From: RAM1 sp041905405
GTDB taxonomy: Bacteria > Pseudomonadota > Gammaproteobacteria > Burkholderiales > Burkholderiaceae_C
DNA length: 64,000 nt
Direction: 5' to 3'
NCBI GenBank assembly: GCA_041905405.1
Contig: JAYRLC010000019.1
Span: 1-64,000, forward strand
Part shown: positions 17,580-26,627 of the stretch, piece after piece
Numbering within the stretch: position 1 is the stretch's first letter
How the letters are laid out: every line of letters begins with the position of its first letter
Translations under genes and position numbers: made by a program
Notes under the pieces: generated by a model
Told to the model about the DNA's origin: nothing
Databases searched by the model: none
The model's input: only the letters and a program-made list of their open reading frames with translations

Positions 17580-17975
17580 ATGAACGAATCCACCCGCGCC
17601 ACGATCCAGTCCACCTTTGACGCATCCAGTCAGGGCACCATTCATTTCGGTCAGGTGATCGGCCAGCTGGCGGGCGCCGGGGTCGAGTCCTACCACGTGG
17701 ACTACCGCAGTGGGCGTGCGACCTATTACCTGCCCGACGGAAGTACGGCTGACTTCAGCTTCGAGCGCCCGCCGCACGGCATTGCCGATGCATTTGATGC
17801 CAGCGGTGTACGCGCCGCCATCCTGGGTGCGCAGCAGGGCCGCGTGATGTACCCCGAGTTCAAGACGCTGTCCCAGCGCGCGGGGTGTGTAGCCTACACA
17901 GTCTGGATTGCAGGCCGCCACGTCACCTATTTTGGCCGCCGGGGTGAGGCCCACATCGAGCGATTCCCCGACTAG
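17580..17975 (+). CDS. DUF1398 (YbcV-like) family protein
   Basis: A 131-residue protein matching DUF1398. The HFGQVIGQLAGAGVESYHVDYR block and the ending YTVWIAGRHVTYFGRRGEAHIE are characteristic. Function unknown; members are small cytoplasmic proteins often found near stress or VOC genes. A GAAAGAAG sequence lies just before the ATG. The VOC gene follows in the same direction about 110 bases on. Confidence 0.75.
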   Translation: MNESTRATIQSTFDASSQGTIHFGQVIGQLAGAGVESYHVDYRSGRATYYLPDGSTADFSFERPPHGIADAFDASGVRAAILGAQQGRVMYPEFKTLSQRAGCVAYTVWIAGRHVTYFGRRGEAHIERFPD

Positions 17976-18084
17976 CCTCCATCCGGTGCAGGCCACAGCG
18001 CGAGTCAGGACCAACACCGGCACGCGTAAACTTGTTCCGCCGGCGCACCGCAGGCATCAGATCAAACCAAGGAAAGAGCGAGAC

Positions 18085-18477
18085 ATGTTGAATCACGTGA
18101 TGGTCGGCACCGACGATATCGAGCGGGCCAAGCGCTTTTATGACGCCGTGCTGGGCGTGCTGGGCGCGGCGGGGGGCACGCTGAACGTGAACGGGACGGG
18201 CCAGTCACGCCTGTTCTACCGCCACGACGGCAGCACGTTCGGCGTCAGCGAGCCGATCGATGGCCGCCCGGCCTCGCATGCCAATGGTGGAACGATCGGC
18301 TTCAAGTGTCGTTCCGCAGAGCAGTTGCAGGCCTTCCACGACGCGGCGGTCGCACATGGCGGAACATCGATCGAGGGCGCGCCCGGCCCGCGTGATGCAA
18401 AGCCCGGCGCAATGCATCTCGCCTACGTACGGGATCCGGACGGCAACAAGCTCTGCGCGGTCTATCGGCCGGCATGA
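18085..18477 (+). CDS. VOC (glyoxalase/bleomycin resistance) family protein
   Basis: A 130-residue vicinal-oxygen-chelate protein with two beta-alpha-beta-beta-beta units: LNHVMVGTDDIERAKRFYDAV at the start and HLAYVRDPDGNKLCAVYRP at the end. Metal ligands His (H4) and the late His/Glu-type positions are plausible, but the substrate is unknown. The ATG at 18085 has AAGGAAAGAG upstream; the open frame before it is not family-like. Confidence 0.8.
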   Translation: MLNHVMVGTDDIERAKRFYDAVLGVLGAAGGTLNVNGTGQSRLFYRHDGSTFGVSEPIDGRPASHANGGTIGFKCRSAEQLQAFHDAAVAHGGTSIEGAPGPRDAKPGAMHLAYVRDPDGNKLCAVYRPA

Positions 18478-18488
18478 GCCGTCACGGC

Positions 18489-18971
18489 TCAATGGACGCG
18501 CAGTACCTCAGACTGCTGCCGGATGGCACCGACCTGTAGCGACACCTCATCACCCTCGCACTTACCCAGCAGGGCCCTGCCCAACGGGGCGTCGCTGCTG
18601 ATGACCTGAACGAGCTGGGTGTCATGACCCAAGGTCATGCTGCCCCCATCCGGCCCGAGAAACAGGTGCTGCTGCCTGTCGTCGGAATCGACCAGGCAGA
18701 CCAGCGCGCCGAGCTGTATGCCTTTACCGGCGTCATAGGGCTGCGGACGGAATTGGCGCCAACGGGCCAGCGCCTGGCGGATAGCTTCGGCGCGCCGGAC
18801 CTGGCCGGTGGCCAGGTAGGCGGCCTCAAGCCCCAGGGTGTCGTATTTGTTTTCGGCGATGTTTTCTTCGTGGGTCGCCGTTTCATGCGCCGTCTGCGCG
18901 GCCTGTTCGGCTTGCAGCAGATCGTCGGCGAGCCGTTGCAGAACCTGTTGCTGCAGCAAGGATTTATCCAT
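18489..18971 (-). CDS. GreA/GreB-type transcription elongation factor-like protein
   Basis: A 160-residue protein resembling Gre factors: an N-terminal helical region (about 1-75, rich in Gln/Ala/Glu) and a C-terminal FKBP-like domain with GALVCLVDSDDRQQHLFLGP, QVISSDAPLGRALLGKCEGDEVSL. True Gre factors carry two acidic residues at the coiled-coil tip to rescue backtracked RNA polymerase; here that loop (HEENIAENKYDTLG) is acidic but atypical, so anti-pausing activity is uncertain. It lies just downstream of the MORN gene on the same strand. Confidence 0.72.
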   Translation of the reverse strand: MDKSLLQQQVLQRLADDLLQAEQAAQTAHETATHEENIAENKYDTLGLEAAYLATGQVRRAEAIRQALARWRQFRPQPYDAGKGIQLGALVCLVDSDDRQQHLFLGPDGGSMTLGHDTQLVQVISSDAPLGRALLGKCEGDEVSLQVGAIRQQSEVLRVH

Positions 18972-18988
18972 GGCGAAAGGCAAGGGTT

Positions 18989-20782
18989 TCAGTCGCCGCT
19001 CTGGAAAATGTCCGTGTTCACCCACTGCCCGTTGGGCAGCTTGGCTTTCACATACAGCTCGCAGACCCATCCGTACTGCGCCACGGTGTAGCCGCCCTTG
19101 CCCAGATCGCAGGCGACGCGCTGGTCCAGGATGTTGGCGCCCCGCTCGGCCAGGCGCCGGGTGCCGGCGGCCTGTGCCCGGCTCGCCAGGGCTTCCCGTG
19201 TTTCGCAGCGGCCGAGTTTGGAGTCCTGCTGGGCACGGGAGACACGTGCCCACGGATGGCCGTAGGGGCTGCGCGCCATGGGGCCCGTTTCATTGACGTC
19301 GTGCGTGGCGCACAGCGACGGATACCAGCCGGCGGCAGCGGCGGCCGGAGGCGGCCCCCCTGCTGCTGCCACGACGGCAGCGATGCCCGCTTGCCGTTCC
19401 CGCTCGCGCGTAGCCCGCAGTTGCTCGGCTTCCTGGCGCGCACGCCGGCTTTCGGTGGCGGCCTGCTGCTGGGCTGCGATCTGCTGCTGGATCTGCGCTG
19501 GCACCGTGCGGCCGGCGCGAATGTCGTCCGTGGCGCTCTGGATGCCGCGGGCCTGGCCATCGGTCGCGACATCGGCCAGAAAGCCTGTGACAGCCCGCGC
19601 CTTTTCGGCCCCGCTCAGCCCGCTGGCGCTGCCGATGACGGCCGCCCCGATGACGCCGGCGACGACCTGGGCCGAGATGCCGGAGTTGCGCTGGGCCAGT
19701 TCGTCGCGCGAGTAGCCGACGCGCTCGCCCTTCTTCCACTCGCCAACGTAGTAGTCGCCGCGTGTGTAGCGCATCTCGCCCCATCCTTCACGCACGCCGT
19801 CGACCATGTAGCCTTCATACCGGTCGCCGCTCCAATAGGTAAACACGCCACGCCCGGTCATTTTCCCGTCGGTCCAGGCGCCTTCGTATTTGTCGCCCGA
19901 GGGGTACGAAGCCGTCCCGTAGACCAGTTGGTCCTTGATGAAGTCGCCCTCATAGGTCATGCCGTTGCCGAGGGTCAACTTGCCCTTCCCCTCGTAGGTG
20001 CCATTGAGGTATTCGCCTTCGTAGCGCCCTCCCGCCCATGTCGTCACACCTGTGCCGCTGGCCCTGTCATCCAGGAACTGCCCTTCATACTTTGTACCGG
20101 TCGGCCCGATGCTCACACCTTTGCCGTTGCGCTTGCCGCCCAGCCACTCGCCGTCGTACGACGCGCCGTTGGGGGACCGCATCACGCCTTTGCCGTGGTA
20201 GAGGTGGTTGACCCATTCACCTTCGTAGCGCTGGCCGTTGGGCCAGGTGTAGGTTCCTACGCCGTGGAATTTTCCGTTCTTGAACTCGCCCTCGTAGCGC
20301 GCGCCGTTCGCGTAGTTTTCAACCCCGTGTCCGTTGCGCCCCGTTGCGACGGCTGCGACGACAGCTGCGGCTGTGCTGCTGGTTGCGGTGGCTGCGGCTG
20401 CAGGCGTGGCGCTGCGCCGGTCGACGGTCTCCCGCTGCCCGTTCGCATAGGTGATCGTGCCGAACACCAGCTGTGTGTTTTCGAACTGCCCTTCGTGGAC
20501 GTTGCCATTGGGAAAGCGAAGAACACCTTTGCCGTGCAATGCGTCGTTGACGAAAGAGCCTTCGGCCCGCTGCCCCGTGGGCCATGTCATCACGCCTTCG
20601 CCGGTCGCGCGGTTGGAAACAACCGTTCCCTCGTAGCGCGTGCCGGAGCGCCAGGTCAGGCTTTCCTTGCCGGTCGCCGGATCGCGCGCGTAGGTCTGCG
20701 CCAGGGCAGGCTGTGTCAGCACATTGGCCATGACGGCCATTGACAGGCCGACGCAGGCACGAAGGATAGGGGCGGTGGGCAT
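18989..20782 (-). CDS. Exported MORN-repeat protein
   Basis: A 597-residue protein with a signal peptide (residues 1-29, cut after ANVLTQPALAQ), then about 12 MORN-type repeats between about residues 35 and 390. Examples are RYEGEWVNHLYHGKGVM, SYDGEWLGGKRNGKGV and KYEGAWTDGKMTGRGVF. A Gln/Ala-rich coiled-coil-like stretch (about 430-480) and a C-terminal Cys-containing domain follow. MORN repeats in eukaryotes bind membranes or kinases; the bacterial role is unclear. The start at 20782 places the signal peptide at the N terminus. Confidence 0.8.
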   Translation of the reverse strand: MPTAPILRACVGLSMAVMANVLTQPALAQTYARDPATGKESLTWRSGTRYEGTVVSNRATGEGVMTWPTGQRAEGSFVNDALHGKGVLRFPNGNVHEGQFENTQLVFGTITYANGQRETVDRRSATPAAAATATSSTAAAVVAAVATGRNGHGVENYANGARYEGEFKNGKFHGVGTYTWPNGQRYEGEWVNHLYHGKGVMRSPNGASYDGEWLGGKRNGKGVSIGPTGTKYEGQFLDDRASGTGVTTWAGGRYEGEYLNGTYEGKGKLTLGNGMTYEGDFIKDQLVYGTASYPSGDKYEGAWTDGKMTGRGVFTYWSGDRYEGYMVDGVREGWGEMRYTRGDYYVGEWKKGERVGYSRDELAQRNSGISAQVVAGVIGAAVIGSASGLSGAEKARAVTGFLADVATDGQARGIQSATDDIRAGRTVPAQIQQQIAAQQQAATESRRARQEAEQLRATRERERQAGIAAVVAAAGGPPPAAAAAGWYPSLCATHDVNETGPMARSPYGHPWARVSRAQQDSKLGRCETREALASRAQAAGTRRLAERGANILDQRVACDLGKGGYTVAQYGWVCELYVKAKLPNGQWVNTDIFQSGD

Positions 20783-20849
20783 GCAGGCACCTGAAGGCAG
20801 GGGATGTTGCCCGAGCGTATCAAACCCCCTGGGGGCACCCATCACCCGA

Positions 20850-22028
20850 TCATGTGAACCCGGCGTCACGTGCCAGCCACAAACGCAATTGGCGAGCCAC
20901 CCGCGCGTCGTTCAGCAAGTCCAGGTGCCCTGCGCCGGGCACCTGCAGCACGTTTGACTCACCAAACCGCAACCTGTGCGAGAGCCGGCGGTGCCGGCCC
21001 AGCGCGCTGTCCACGGTGACCAGCCCGTCCCCGATCACGGTCCCCGGCCCCTGCGTGGCCAGTGTGCCGGCGACGGCGTAGCACCGCACACCCGACGGCA
21101 GCGGCGTGGCCACGCGCGTATCGCGATGGGCGTGGCGGCTGGTCTGCCAGTCTGCCTGCACGACATTGCCGAATCGCAGGTCCGTGATGCCGTCGCTGCG
21201 CACCGCGGCCAGCCGCGCCAGCGAGCCCGCGTAGGGGCTGACCTCCAGCAGCGTCTGGATCCAGCTGCCGCCCTGCTCCAGAACCGCGCCGTGGTGCGGC
21301 GTGCCCAGGTGGACCAGGTGCTGCAACCAGCCACGCCAGGCCATGCCGGCCGCCTCGGCACAGGCCACGGCACTGCGCGCGACCAGGCCGCCCATGCTGT
21401 GGCCCACGATCGCAATGCTCTCAACCGGCACCGGGCTGCGCTGGACAAACCGTTCGATGTGCCGGGCCAGTTCCAGCCCGTTGGCCGACACATGCCGCCC
21501 CGTGTTGTAGCGGACATACACGGGCCACCAGCCCGCTGCTTCCCTGAGCATGTCCCCATGGTCATGGCCCGCACGGCGCCACTGCAGGTCGTTCATGCAC
21601 AGGCCATGAACCATCACCAGCAGCCGGCCCCCCGGACCGCCACGCGGCAGGAGCTGCATGGTCAGCGCCAGCGGGTTCCCGGTGCGCTCCAGGTGGTCGC
21701 CCACCACGCCGTTCAGGACCGAGCGCAGGGCCAGACTGGTCGCGCTGCCGTCTGTCGCTTCGGCACCGTCGGCGCCGTCAGCCGGCGGCGGCGGCAGATG
21801 CTCGACAGCTGCGAGCGAGGCGTCCAGCACAGACCCCGTGAGCCTGGCGCCAGCGCGGACGGACTTGTACGCAAAGCCGGCGATGCCCCTGGCGGGCCGG
21901 TCTGGCGTGCGCCCCAGCGTGGGCAGCAGCGCGGCCACGCGGCTGTGCATGCCCTCCACGACGTCGGTGACGCCAACGACCGCTTCGGTGGCCAGGCGTG
22001 CCGCGCCCCGTAGGTTTTGAATCTTCAT
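20850..22028 (-). CDS. Alpha/beta hydrolase, lipase/PGAP1-like
   Basis: A 392-residue hydrolase. The nucleophile elbow is GHSMGG, the oxyanion region is LLVMVHGLCMND, and the late His lies in PGAGHLDLLND. The first 130 residues are Ala-rich and not catalytic. TPHHGAVLEQGG is typical of PGAP1/lipase-class hydrolases, so it likely cleaves an ester, but the substrate is unknown. No clear signal peptide. Its start lies about 49 bases beyond the IclR stop, same strand. Confidence 0.8.
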   Translation of the reverse strand: MKIQNLRGAARLATEAVVGVTDVVEGMHSRVAALLPTLGRTPDRPARGIAGFAYKSVRAGARLTGSVLDASLAAVEHLPPPPADGADGAEATDGSATSLALRSVLNGVVGDHLERTGNPLALTMQLLPRGGPGGRLLVMVHGLCMNDLQWRRAGHDHGDMLREAAGWWPVYVRYNTGRHVSANGLELARHIERFVQRSPVPVESIAIVGHSMGGLVARSAVACAEAAGMAWRGWLQHLVHLGTPHHGAVLEQGGSWIQTLLEVSPYAGSLARLAAVRSDGITDLRFGNVVQADWQTSRHAHRDTRVATPLPSGVRCYAVAGTLATQGPGTVIGDGLVTVDSALGRHRRLSHRLRFGESNVLQVPGAGHLDLLNDARVARQLRLWLARDAGFT

Positions 22029-22076
22029 GTGTCAATGATGAGGGAAGGCGGGAATGACAAGGAGCAGCCCCGGCCG

Positions 22077-22826
22077 TCACACCTTCCGCGCGGCACTGGC
22101 CAGTTCCTTCGTCGCGCCGGACAGCGCCGCCAGAAACTCCTGCTGCCGCGACCGCAGCACCGACTTGCGCAAGCCCAGGCTCATGGCCATGTCCGGGTGG
22201 CCCGGCAGGCGCGGCAGCAGCACGCTCAGCGACGCGCGGTCCGGCACCGGGTAGTCGAATGACGCGGCCCAACCCTGCTCGCGCACATGGCGCAGCTCGG
22301 CCATCAGCGCCATGGCGGACACCTTTTCGCTCGCGCGGGTGGTGGCGGCGTTGGCCGCGCGGATGATGCGCGCGGCCTCGTCCTCGTCCAGCGACGCCAG
22401 CAGCACCTTGCCCAACGCGGACCGGCCGATCGGCCGCAGGGTGCCGTCGGGCAGGTGGGCCGGGTTGGGGTTGTCGCCCTGGACCGAGTAGAGCTGGCGC
22501 ACGTGCACGCCCTGGCGCACGCCCAGCACCACCGTCTGGCGCAGGCTGGTGTTCAGCCGGCCGACGACCCGCAGCAGCTCGGCGCTGTACGCGTTCAGCC
22601 GCATGGGCGCATGCATCAGCGCCATGCGCACGGTCGGGGCATAGGCACGTTTGTCGCGGTCGAAGTGCAGGTAGCCCTGCTGCTCCAGCGTGCCCAGCAG
22701 CATCGACACGCTCGACTGCGGGTAACCGAGCGACACGCACACGTCCATCACCGTCGCCGGCTCTTTGGCCGCGGCAAAGAACTCCAGGAGTTCCAGGGTG
22801 CGCAATGCGGATTTGACCGGTGCCAT
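22077..22826 (-). CDS. IclR-family transcriptional regulator
   Basis: A 249-residue regulator. The N-terminal winged helix (about 1-70) has ALRTLELLEFFAA and YPQSSVSMLLGTLEQQGYL; the C-terminal effector domain (about 80-245) has GVRQGVHVRQLYS and RPIGRSALGKVLLASLDEDE. It is divergent from the Rieske dioxygenase cluster, so it probably controls it in response to an aromatic acid (inference). The ATG at 22826 begins the family-like sequence MAPVKSALRTLEL. Confidence 0.87.
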   Translation of the reverse strand: MAPVKSALRTLELLEFFAAAKEPATVMDVCVSLGYPQSSVSMLLGTLEQQGYLHFDRDKRAYAPTVRMALMHAPMRLNAYSAELLRVVGRLNTSLRQTVVLGVRQGVHVRQLYSVQGDNPNPAHLPDGTLRPIGRSALGKVLLASLDEDEAARIIRAANAATTRASEKVSAMALMAELRHVREQGWAASFDYPVPDRASLSVLLPRLPGHPDMAMSLGLRKSVLRSRQQEFLAALSGATKELASAARKV

Positions 22827-22897
22827 GGCCCGAATGATAGGTACAGCCCCGGGCCCGCTGTGTCCCGGGGTGACAAGCACGCCAGCCGCGACAAGGG

Positions 22898-22911
22898 ATC
22901 ACGTATGTGAT
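22898..22911. promoter_or_regulatory. Candidate IclR operator
   Basis: ATCAC and GTGAT flank a GTAT centre, midway between the divergent iclR-type gene and the Rieske oxygenase gene. Position and symmetry suit an IclR dimer site controlling both promoters. Confidence 0.4.
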
Positions 22912-22969
22912 TTCTTCAGCGGCGTGGCTGCCTAGCATGGCCCCCGTTTGCAGCAGTACGAGGGGCACG

Positions 22970-24343
22970 ATGAACAGAGACGACATAGCGGCATTGCTCG
23001 ATGACCGGCCGGACGAGGGCATTTTCCGCGTCCACCGCAGCGCCTACGAAGACGAACGGATCTTCGAGCTGGAGATGAAGCACCTCTTCGAGTCAGGCTG
23101 GGTGTTTTTGGGCCTGGCCAACCAGATGCCCAACACGCACGACTACCTGACCACGTATGTGGGCCGCACACCGGTGATCGTGATGCGCAACGCCAAGGGC
23201 GAGCTCAACTGCTTTACCAACACCTGCACCCACAAGCGCGCCAAGCTGTGCCACACGCGCACCGGCAACGCCGCGGTGCACGTGTGCCAGTACCACAGCT
23301 GGTCGTTCGACAGCAGCGGGCGCAGCCGCGGCGTGAAGTTCATGGCCAAGGGCGCGTACCCGGAGTCGTTTGACGACTGCGACCGCGACCTGGCACAGCT
23401 GCCCCGCTTTGACCAGTACCGCGGGCTGATGTTCGCCAGCCTGAACCCGGACGTGGAGCCGCTGGCCGACTACCTGGGCGACGCCTGCCGGTTGCTGGAC
23501 GTGGCGCTGGACCAGGGGCCCGACGGCATCGAGCTGGTGCCCGGCCCGGTGCGCTGGACCTTCGAGGGCAACTGGAAGATGCAGCTGGACAACTGTACGG
23601 ACGGCTACCACTTTGGCTCCGTCCACCCGGTGTACCTCAAGCTGCTGGACCAGCGCGCGGCAGACCCGAACGACGCGCGCGGGTTCAAGGCCGTGTGGCA
23701 GGACAACGCGCTGTGGGACGTGGAGCGCGCCAAGGGCTCGTTCAGCTTCAGGAACGGCCACTGCGCCGTCTGGAGCTCGCACACCAACAGCGAGAACCAT
23801 GTGCTCGCGTCCCGGCGCGAGGAGCTGGAGCAGCGCCTGGGCGCCGAGCGCGCGGCCTGGAATTTCAGGACGCGCAACCTGACGATCTTTCCCAACATGC
23901 AGATCGCCGAGAACGCGTCCAGCCAGCTGCGCATCATCCGCCCGCTGTCGGCGCGCCGCACCGAGATGCTCACTTTCTGCTTCGGCCCCGTGGGCGAGGC
24001 GAAGGCGCAGCGCAAGTACCGCATCCGCCAGTACGAGGATTTCTTCAACCCATCAGGCCTTGCCACGCCCGACGACGCGGTGCTGTACGAGGATTGCCAG
24101 GACGGCTTTGCGGCGCAGGAGCCGCAATGGCAGCTGGGCTACCTGCGCGGCACGGCGCTGAGCACGCCCGAGCCCAACCGATTTGCGCAGCAACTGGGCA
24201 TGCGCCCCGCCGCCAATGTGGAGGCCGACAACGAGACCTTCGACGAGTCGCTGATGCGCGAGGCCTACCGGACGTGGCACCGGGCGCTGCTGCGGGGCGT
24301 GAGCCAGGGCACGGACGGTGGCGTGAAGGAGGCCGCGCAATGA
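22970..24343 (+). CDS. Rieske ring-hydroxylating dioxygenase, large (alpha) subunit
   Basis: A 457-residue oxygenase component that adds dioxygen to aromatic rings. The Rieske [2Fe-2S] ligands are in CTHKRAKLC (CxH) and CQYHSW (CxxH). The mononuclear iron site is DNCTDGYHFGSVHP, with the two His ligands and the bridging Asp. It resembles benzoate/anthranilate/p-cumate-type alpha subunits, so a carboxylated aromatic is likely (inference). ATG at 22970 follows an AGGGG-rich box. The beta-subunit ATG overlaps its stop (ATGA). No ferredoxin or reductase gene lies nearby. Confidence 0.92.
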   Translation: MNRDDIAALLDDRPDEGIFRVHRSAYEDERIFELEMKHLFESGWVFLGLANQMPNTHDYLTTYVGRTPVIVMRNAKGELNCFTNTCTHKRAKLCHTRTGNAAVHVCQYHSWSFDSSGRSRGVKFMAKGAYPESFDDCDRDLAQLPRFDQYRGLMFASLNPDVEPLADYLGDACRLLDVALDQGPDGIELVPGPVRWTFEGNWKMQLDNCTDGYHFGSVHPVYLKLLDQRAADPNDARGFKAVWQDNALWDVERAKGSFSFRNGHCAVWSSHTNSENHVLASRREELEQRLGAERAAWNFRTRNLTIFPNMQIAENASSQLRIIRPLSARRTEMLTFCFGPVGEAKAQRKYRIRQYEDFFNPSGLATPDDAVLYEDCQDGFAAQEPQWQLGYLRGTALSTPEPNRFAQQLGMRPAANVEADNETFDESLMREAYRTWHRALLRGVSQGTDGGVKEAAQ

Positions 24344-24837
24344 ACTCCACCACCTGGGATGTGACCCAGCTGCTCGCGCGCGAAGCCCTGTACCTGGACG
24401 AACGCCGCTGGGACGACTGGCTCGCCCTGTACACCGACGACTGCCTGTTCTGGATGCCCACCTGGCTGGAAGAAAACCGCCTGGGCTCGGACCCCGACGG
24501 CGAGCTGTCGTTCATCTACCTGCAGGGCATCACCGCGCTGAAGGAACGGGCGTGGCGCATCCAGTCGGGCCAGTCGCGCGCGTCGCGCATCGGCCACCGT
24601 ACCGCGCACGTCATGGGCAGCCCGGTCATCGAGGCTGGCGCGACCGCCGATGAATGCCGCGCCCTGGCCAGCGGCGCCGTTCATGTGTTCCACACCGAGC
24701 GCGCAACGCAGCACTGCTTTTTTGGCCGCTACGACTATGCGCTGCGGCGCGAAGCCGGCGCCTGGCGCATCGCGCGCAAGCACGTGACGCTGATGAACGA
24801 CCGCATCCCCACGTTCCTGGACATCAATTTCATATGA
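24340..24837 (+). CDS. Ring-hydroxylating dioxygenase, small (beta) subunit
   Basis: A 165-residue NTF2-like subunit that stabilises the alpha3beta3 oxygenase. Typical segments: EALYLDERRWDDWLALYTDDCLFWMP at the start, RIGHRTAHVMGSPVI in the middle and ARKHVTLMNDRIPTFLDINFI at the end. Its ATG overlaps the alpha stop by four bases, and the next gene starts as ATGA on its own stop, so the three are translationally coupled. Confidence 0.9.
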   Translation: MNSTTWDVTQLLAREALYLDERRWDDWLALYTDDCLFWMPTWLEENRLGSDPDGELSFIYLQGITALKERAWRIQSGQSRASRIGHRTAHVMGSPVIEAGATADECRALASGAVHVFHTERATQHCFFGRYDYALRREAGAWRIARKHVTLMNDRIPTFLDINFI

Positions 24838-25577
24838 ACACCACCCACGCCATCTCTGCAGAGGAAAAGCAGCTGCGCAAGGACCTGGCCGCCTGCTACC
24901 GCCTGATCGCCCATTTCCGCATGAGCGACATGACCTACACGCACATCTCGGCCCGCCTGCCCGGCACCGAGGATTTCCTGCTGAACCCCTATGGCTATCT
25001 GTTCGACGAAGTCACGGCTTCGTCGCTGGTCAAGGTGGACGCCGACGGCAATGTGCTGAGCGACTCGACCGGCATGGGCATCAACCGCGCGGGCTTCGTG
25101 ATCCACAGTGCCGTTCATGCCGCCCGGCCCGAGGTGGGCTGCGTGATCCACACGCACACCACTGCCGGCATGGCCGTATCCACGCACCCCGACGGCCTGC
25201 TGCCGATCACGCAGCACGCCATGCGCTTTTACCAGCGCATGGGCCGCCACCCGTATGAGGGCATCGCCGTCGATGAGGCTGAACGTGAACGGCTGGCCCG
25301 GGACCTGGGCCCGCACAAGGCGCTGCTGCTGGAGAACCACGGCCTGCTGACCTGCGGCGAGACGACGGCCGAGGCCTTCACCGTGATGATGTTCCTGGAG
25401 CGCGCCTGCCAGGCCCAGGTCGCGGCCCTGTCCGGCGGCTACACGCCGATCAAGCCCACCCAGGAGGCGGTGGAAAAGACCGCCAATCTTTTTGCCAGCG
25501 GCAAGAACGTGGGCCAGAAAGCCTGGGACGCCATGCTGCGCATGCTGGACCGGCAGGACCCGGGTTACGCCGACTGA
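24834..25577 (+). CDS. Class II aldolase/adducin family protein (probable decarboxylase)
   Basis: A 247-residue class II aldolase-fold enzyme. Zinc ligands are in IHTHTTAGMAV and in the later LLLENHGLLTCG; an N-terminal YRLIAHFRMSDMTYTHISARLPG block is family-like. In aromatic-acid clusters such proteins include the decarboxylases PhtC (dihydroxyphthalate) and CmtD (p-cumate pathway), so I infer decarboxylation of the dioxygenase product. It overlaps the beta-subunit stop (ATGA). Confidence 0.82.
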   Translation: MNTTHAISAEEKQLRKDLAACYRLIAHFRMSDMTYTHISARLPGTEDFLLNPYGYLFDEVTASSLVKVDADGNVLSDSTGMGINRAGFVIHSAVHAARPEVGCVIHTHTTAGMAVSTHPDGLLPITQHAMRFYQRMGRHPYEGIAVDEAERERLARDLGPHKALLLENHGLLTCGETTAEAFTVMMFLERACQAQVAALSGGYTPIKPTQEAVEKTANLFASGKNVGQKAWDAMLRMLDRQDPGYAD

Positions 25578-25624
25578 ACGCATCAAACGATTACTCACAA
25601 GAACCACCCCATAGGAGACAAACC

Positions 25625-26617
25625 ATGCAAGCTTTCATCCGTTCAAAGCCCAGCGGGCTGTTCATGACCCTCGTCATGCTGTTGCTGTTCGCCAGCCTGA
25701 CGCCGCTGCGCGCCCAGACGACCGAACCCTTCCCGTCCAAGGGCATCACCATCGTGGTGCCGTACTACGCGGGATCGCCCCCCGACCAGTACGTGCGCAT
25801 CTTTGCCGAGAAGCTGCGGCCCAAGATCGGGCAAAGCGTGGTGGTGGAAAACCGCCCGGGCGCCCAGACCACCATCGGCACCGCACAGGTCGCACGCGCC
25901 AAGCCCGATGGCTACACCATGCTGTACGGCAGCAATTCGTCGCTGGCGGCCGCGCCCTGGCTGATCAAGAACCTGCCCTACGACCCGATCAAGAGCTTTT
26001 CGGCCGTGGCCGTGACCCAGGACACGTCGATGATCCTGGTCGGCAAACCGGCCGACGCGCAGTACGGCTTCAACGGGATGATCGAGCGCATGAAGAAAGA
26101 GCCCGGCATGCACGCCCTGGCCGGCGGCGCGCTCACGCAGGAGCTGATCATGGCCACGCTGCAAAAGCGCGCCGGCACGCAGCAGCCCTATGTCCGCTAC
26201 AACAGCGCCCAGGTGAACAACGACGTCATGGGCGGTCGCATCGCCATGGCCGGCAACGCCATGACGGGCATCTCGGCCCTGGTCGAAGAGGGCAAGATCC
26301 ATGTGTTCGCCTCCACGGGCCTGAAACGCCTGCCCGGCAAGTGGAGCAACATCCCCACCGTGGCCGAAACCTACCCCGGCTTCAACATCACGAGCTGGAC
26401 CGGCTTCTGGGTGCCGGCCGGCACGCCCAAGCCCGTGATCAACAGGCTGAACGCCCTGGTGCACGAGGTCCAGCGCGACCCCGAACTGATCAAGCGCGCG
26501 GAGACGGCCGGCGCCCAGACGCTGTTCATGACACCCGAGGCCTCCGACGCCATGGTGGTGTCCGAGCTGGAGCGCTGGGGCAAGATGATCAAGGACGCGG
26601 GGATTCAGGCGCCGTAA
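25625..26617 (+). CDS. Tripartite tricarboxylate transporter (TctC/Bug) substrate-binding protein
   Basis: A 330-residue periplasmic binding protein with an N-terminal signal peptide (about 1-30, cut after LTPLRAQ). The family block ITIVVPYYAGSPPDQYVRI and VVENRPGAQTTIGTAQVARAKPDGYT are diagnostic. Bug proteins bind carboxylates; here the substrate is probably the aromatic acid oxidised by the neighbouring dioxygenase (inference). No TctA/TctB membrane genes are nearby, as is usual for the expanded Bug family in Burkholderiales. AGGAGA precedes the ATG. Confidence 0.9.
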   Translation: MQAFIRSKPSGLFMTLVMLLLFASLTPLRAQTTEPFPSKGITIVVPYYAGSPPDQYVRIFAEKLRPKIGQSVVVENRPGAQTTIGTAQVARAKPDGYTMLYGSNSSLAAAPWLIKNLPYDPIKSFSAVAVTQDTSMILVGKPADAQYGFNGMIERMKKEPGMHALAGGALTQELIMATLQKRAGTQQPYVRYNSAQVNNDVMGGRIAMAGNAMTGISALVEEGKIHVFASTGLKRLPGKWSNIPTVAETYPGFNITSWTGFWVPAGTPKPVINRLNALVHEVQRDPELIKRAETAGAQTLFMTPEASDAMVVSELERWGKMIKDAGIQAP

Positions 26618-26627
26618 ACCACCGAGG

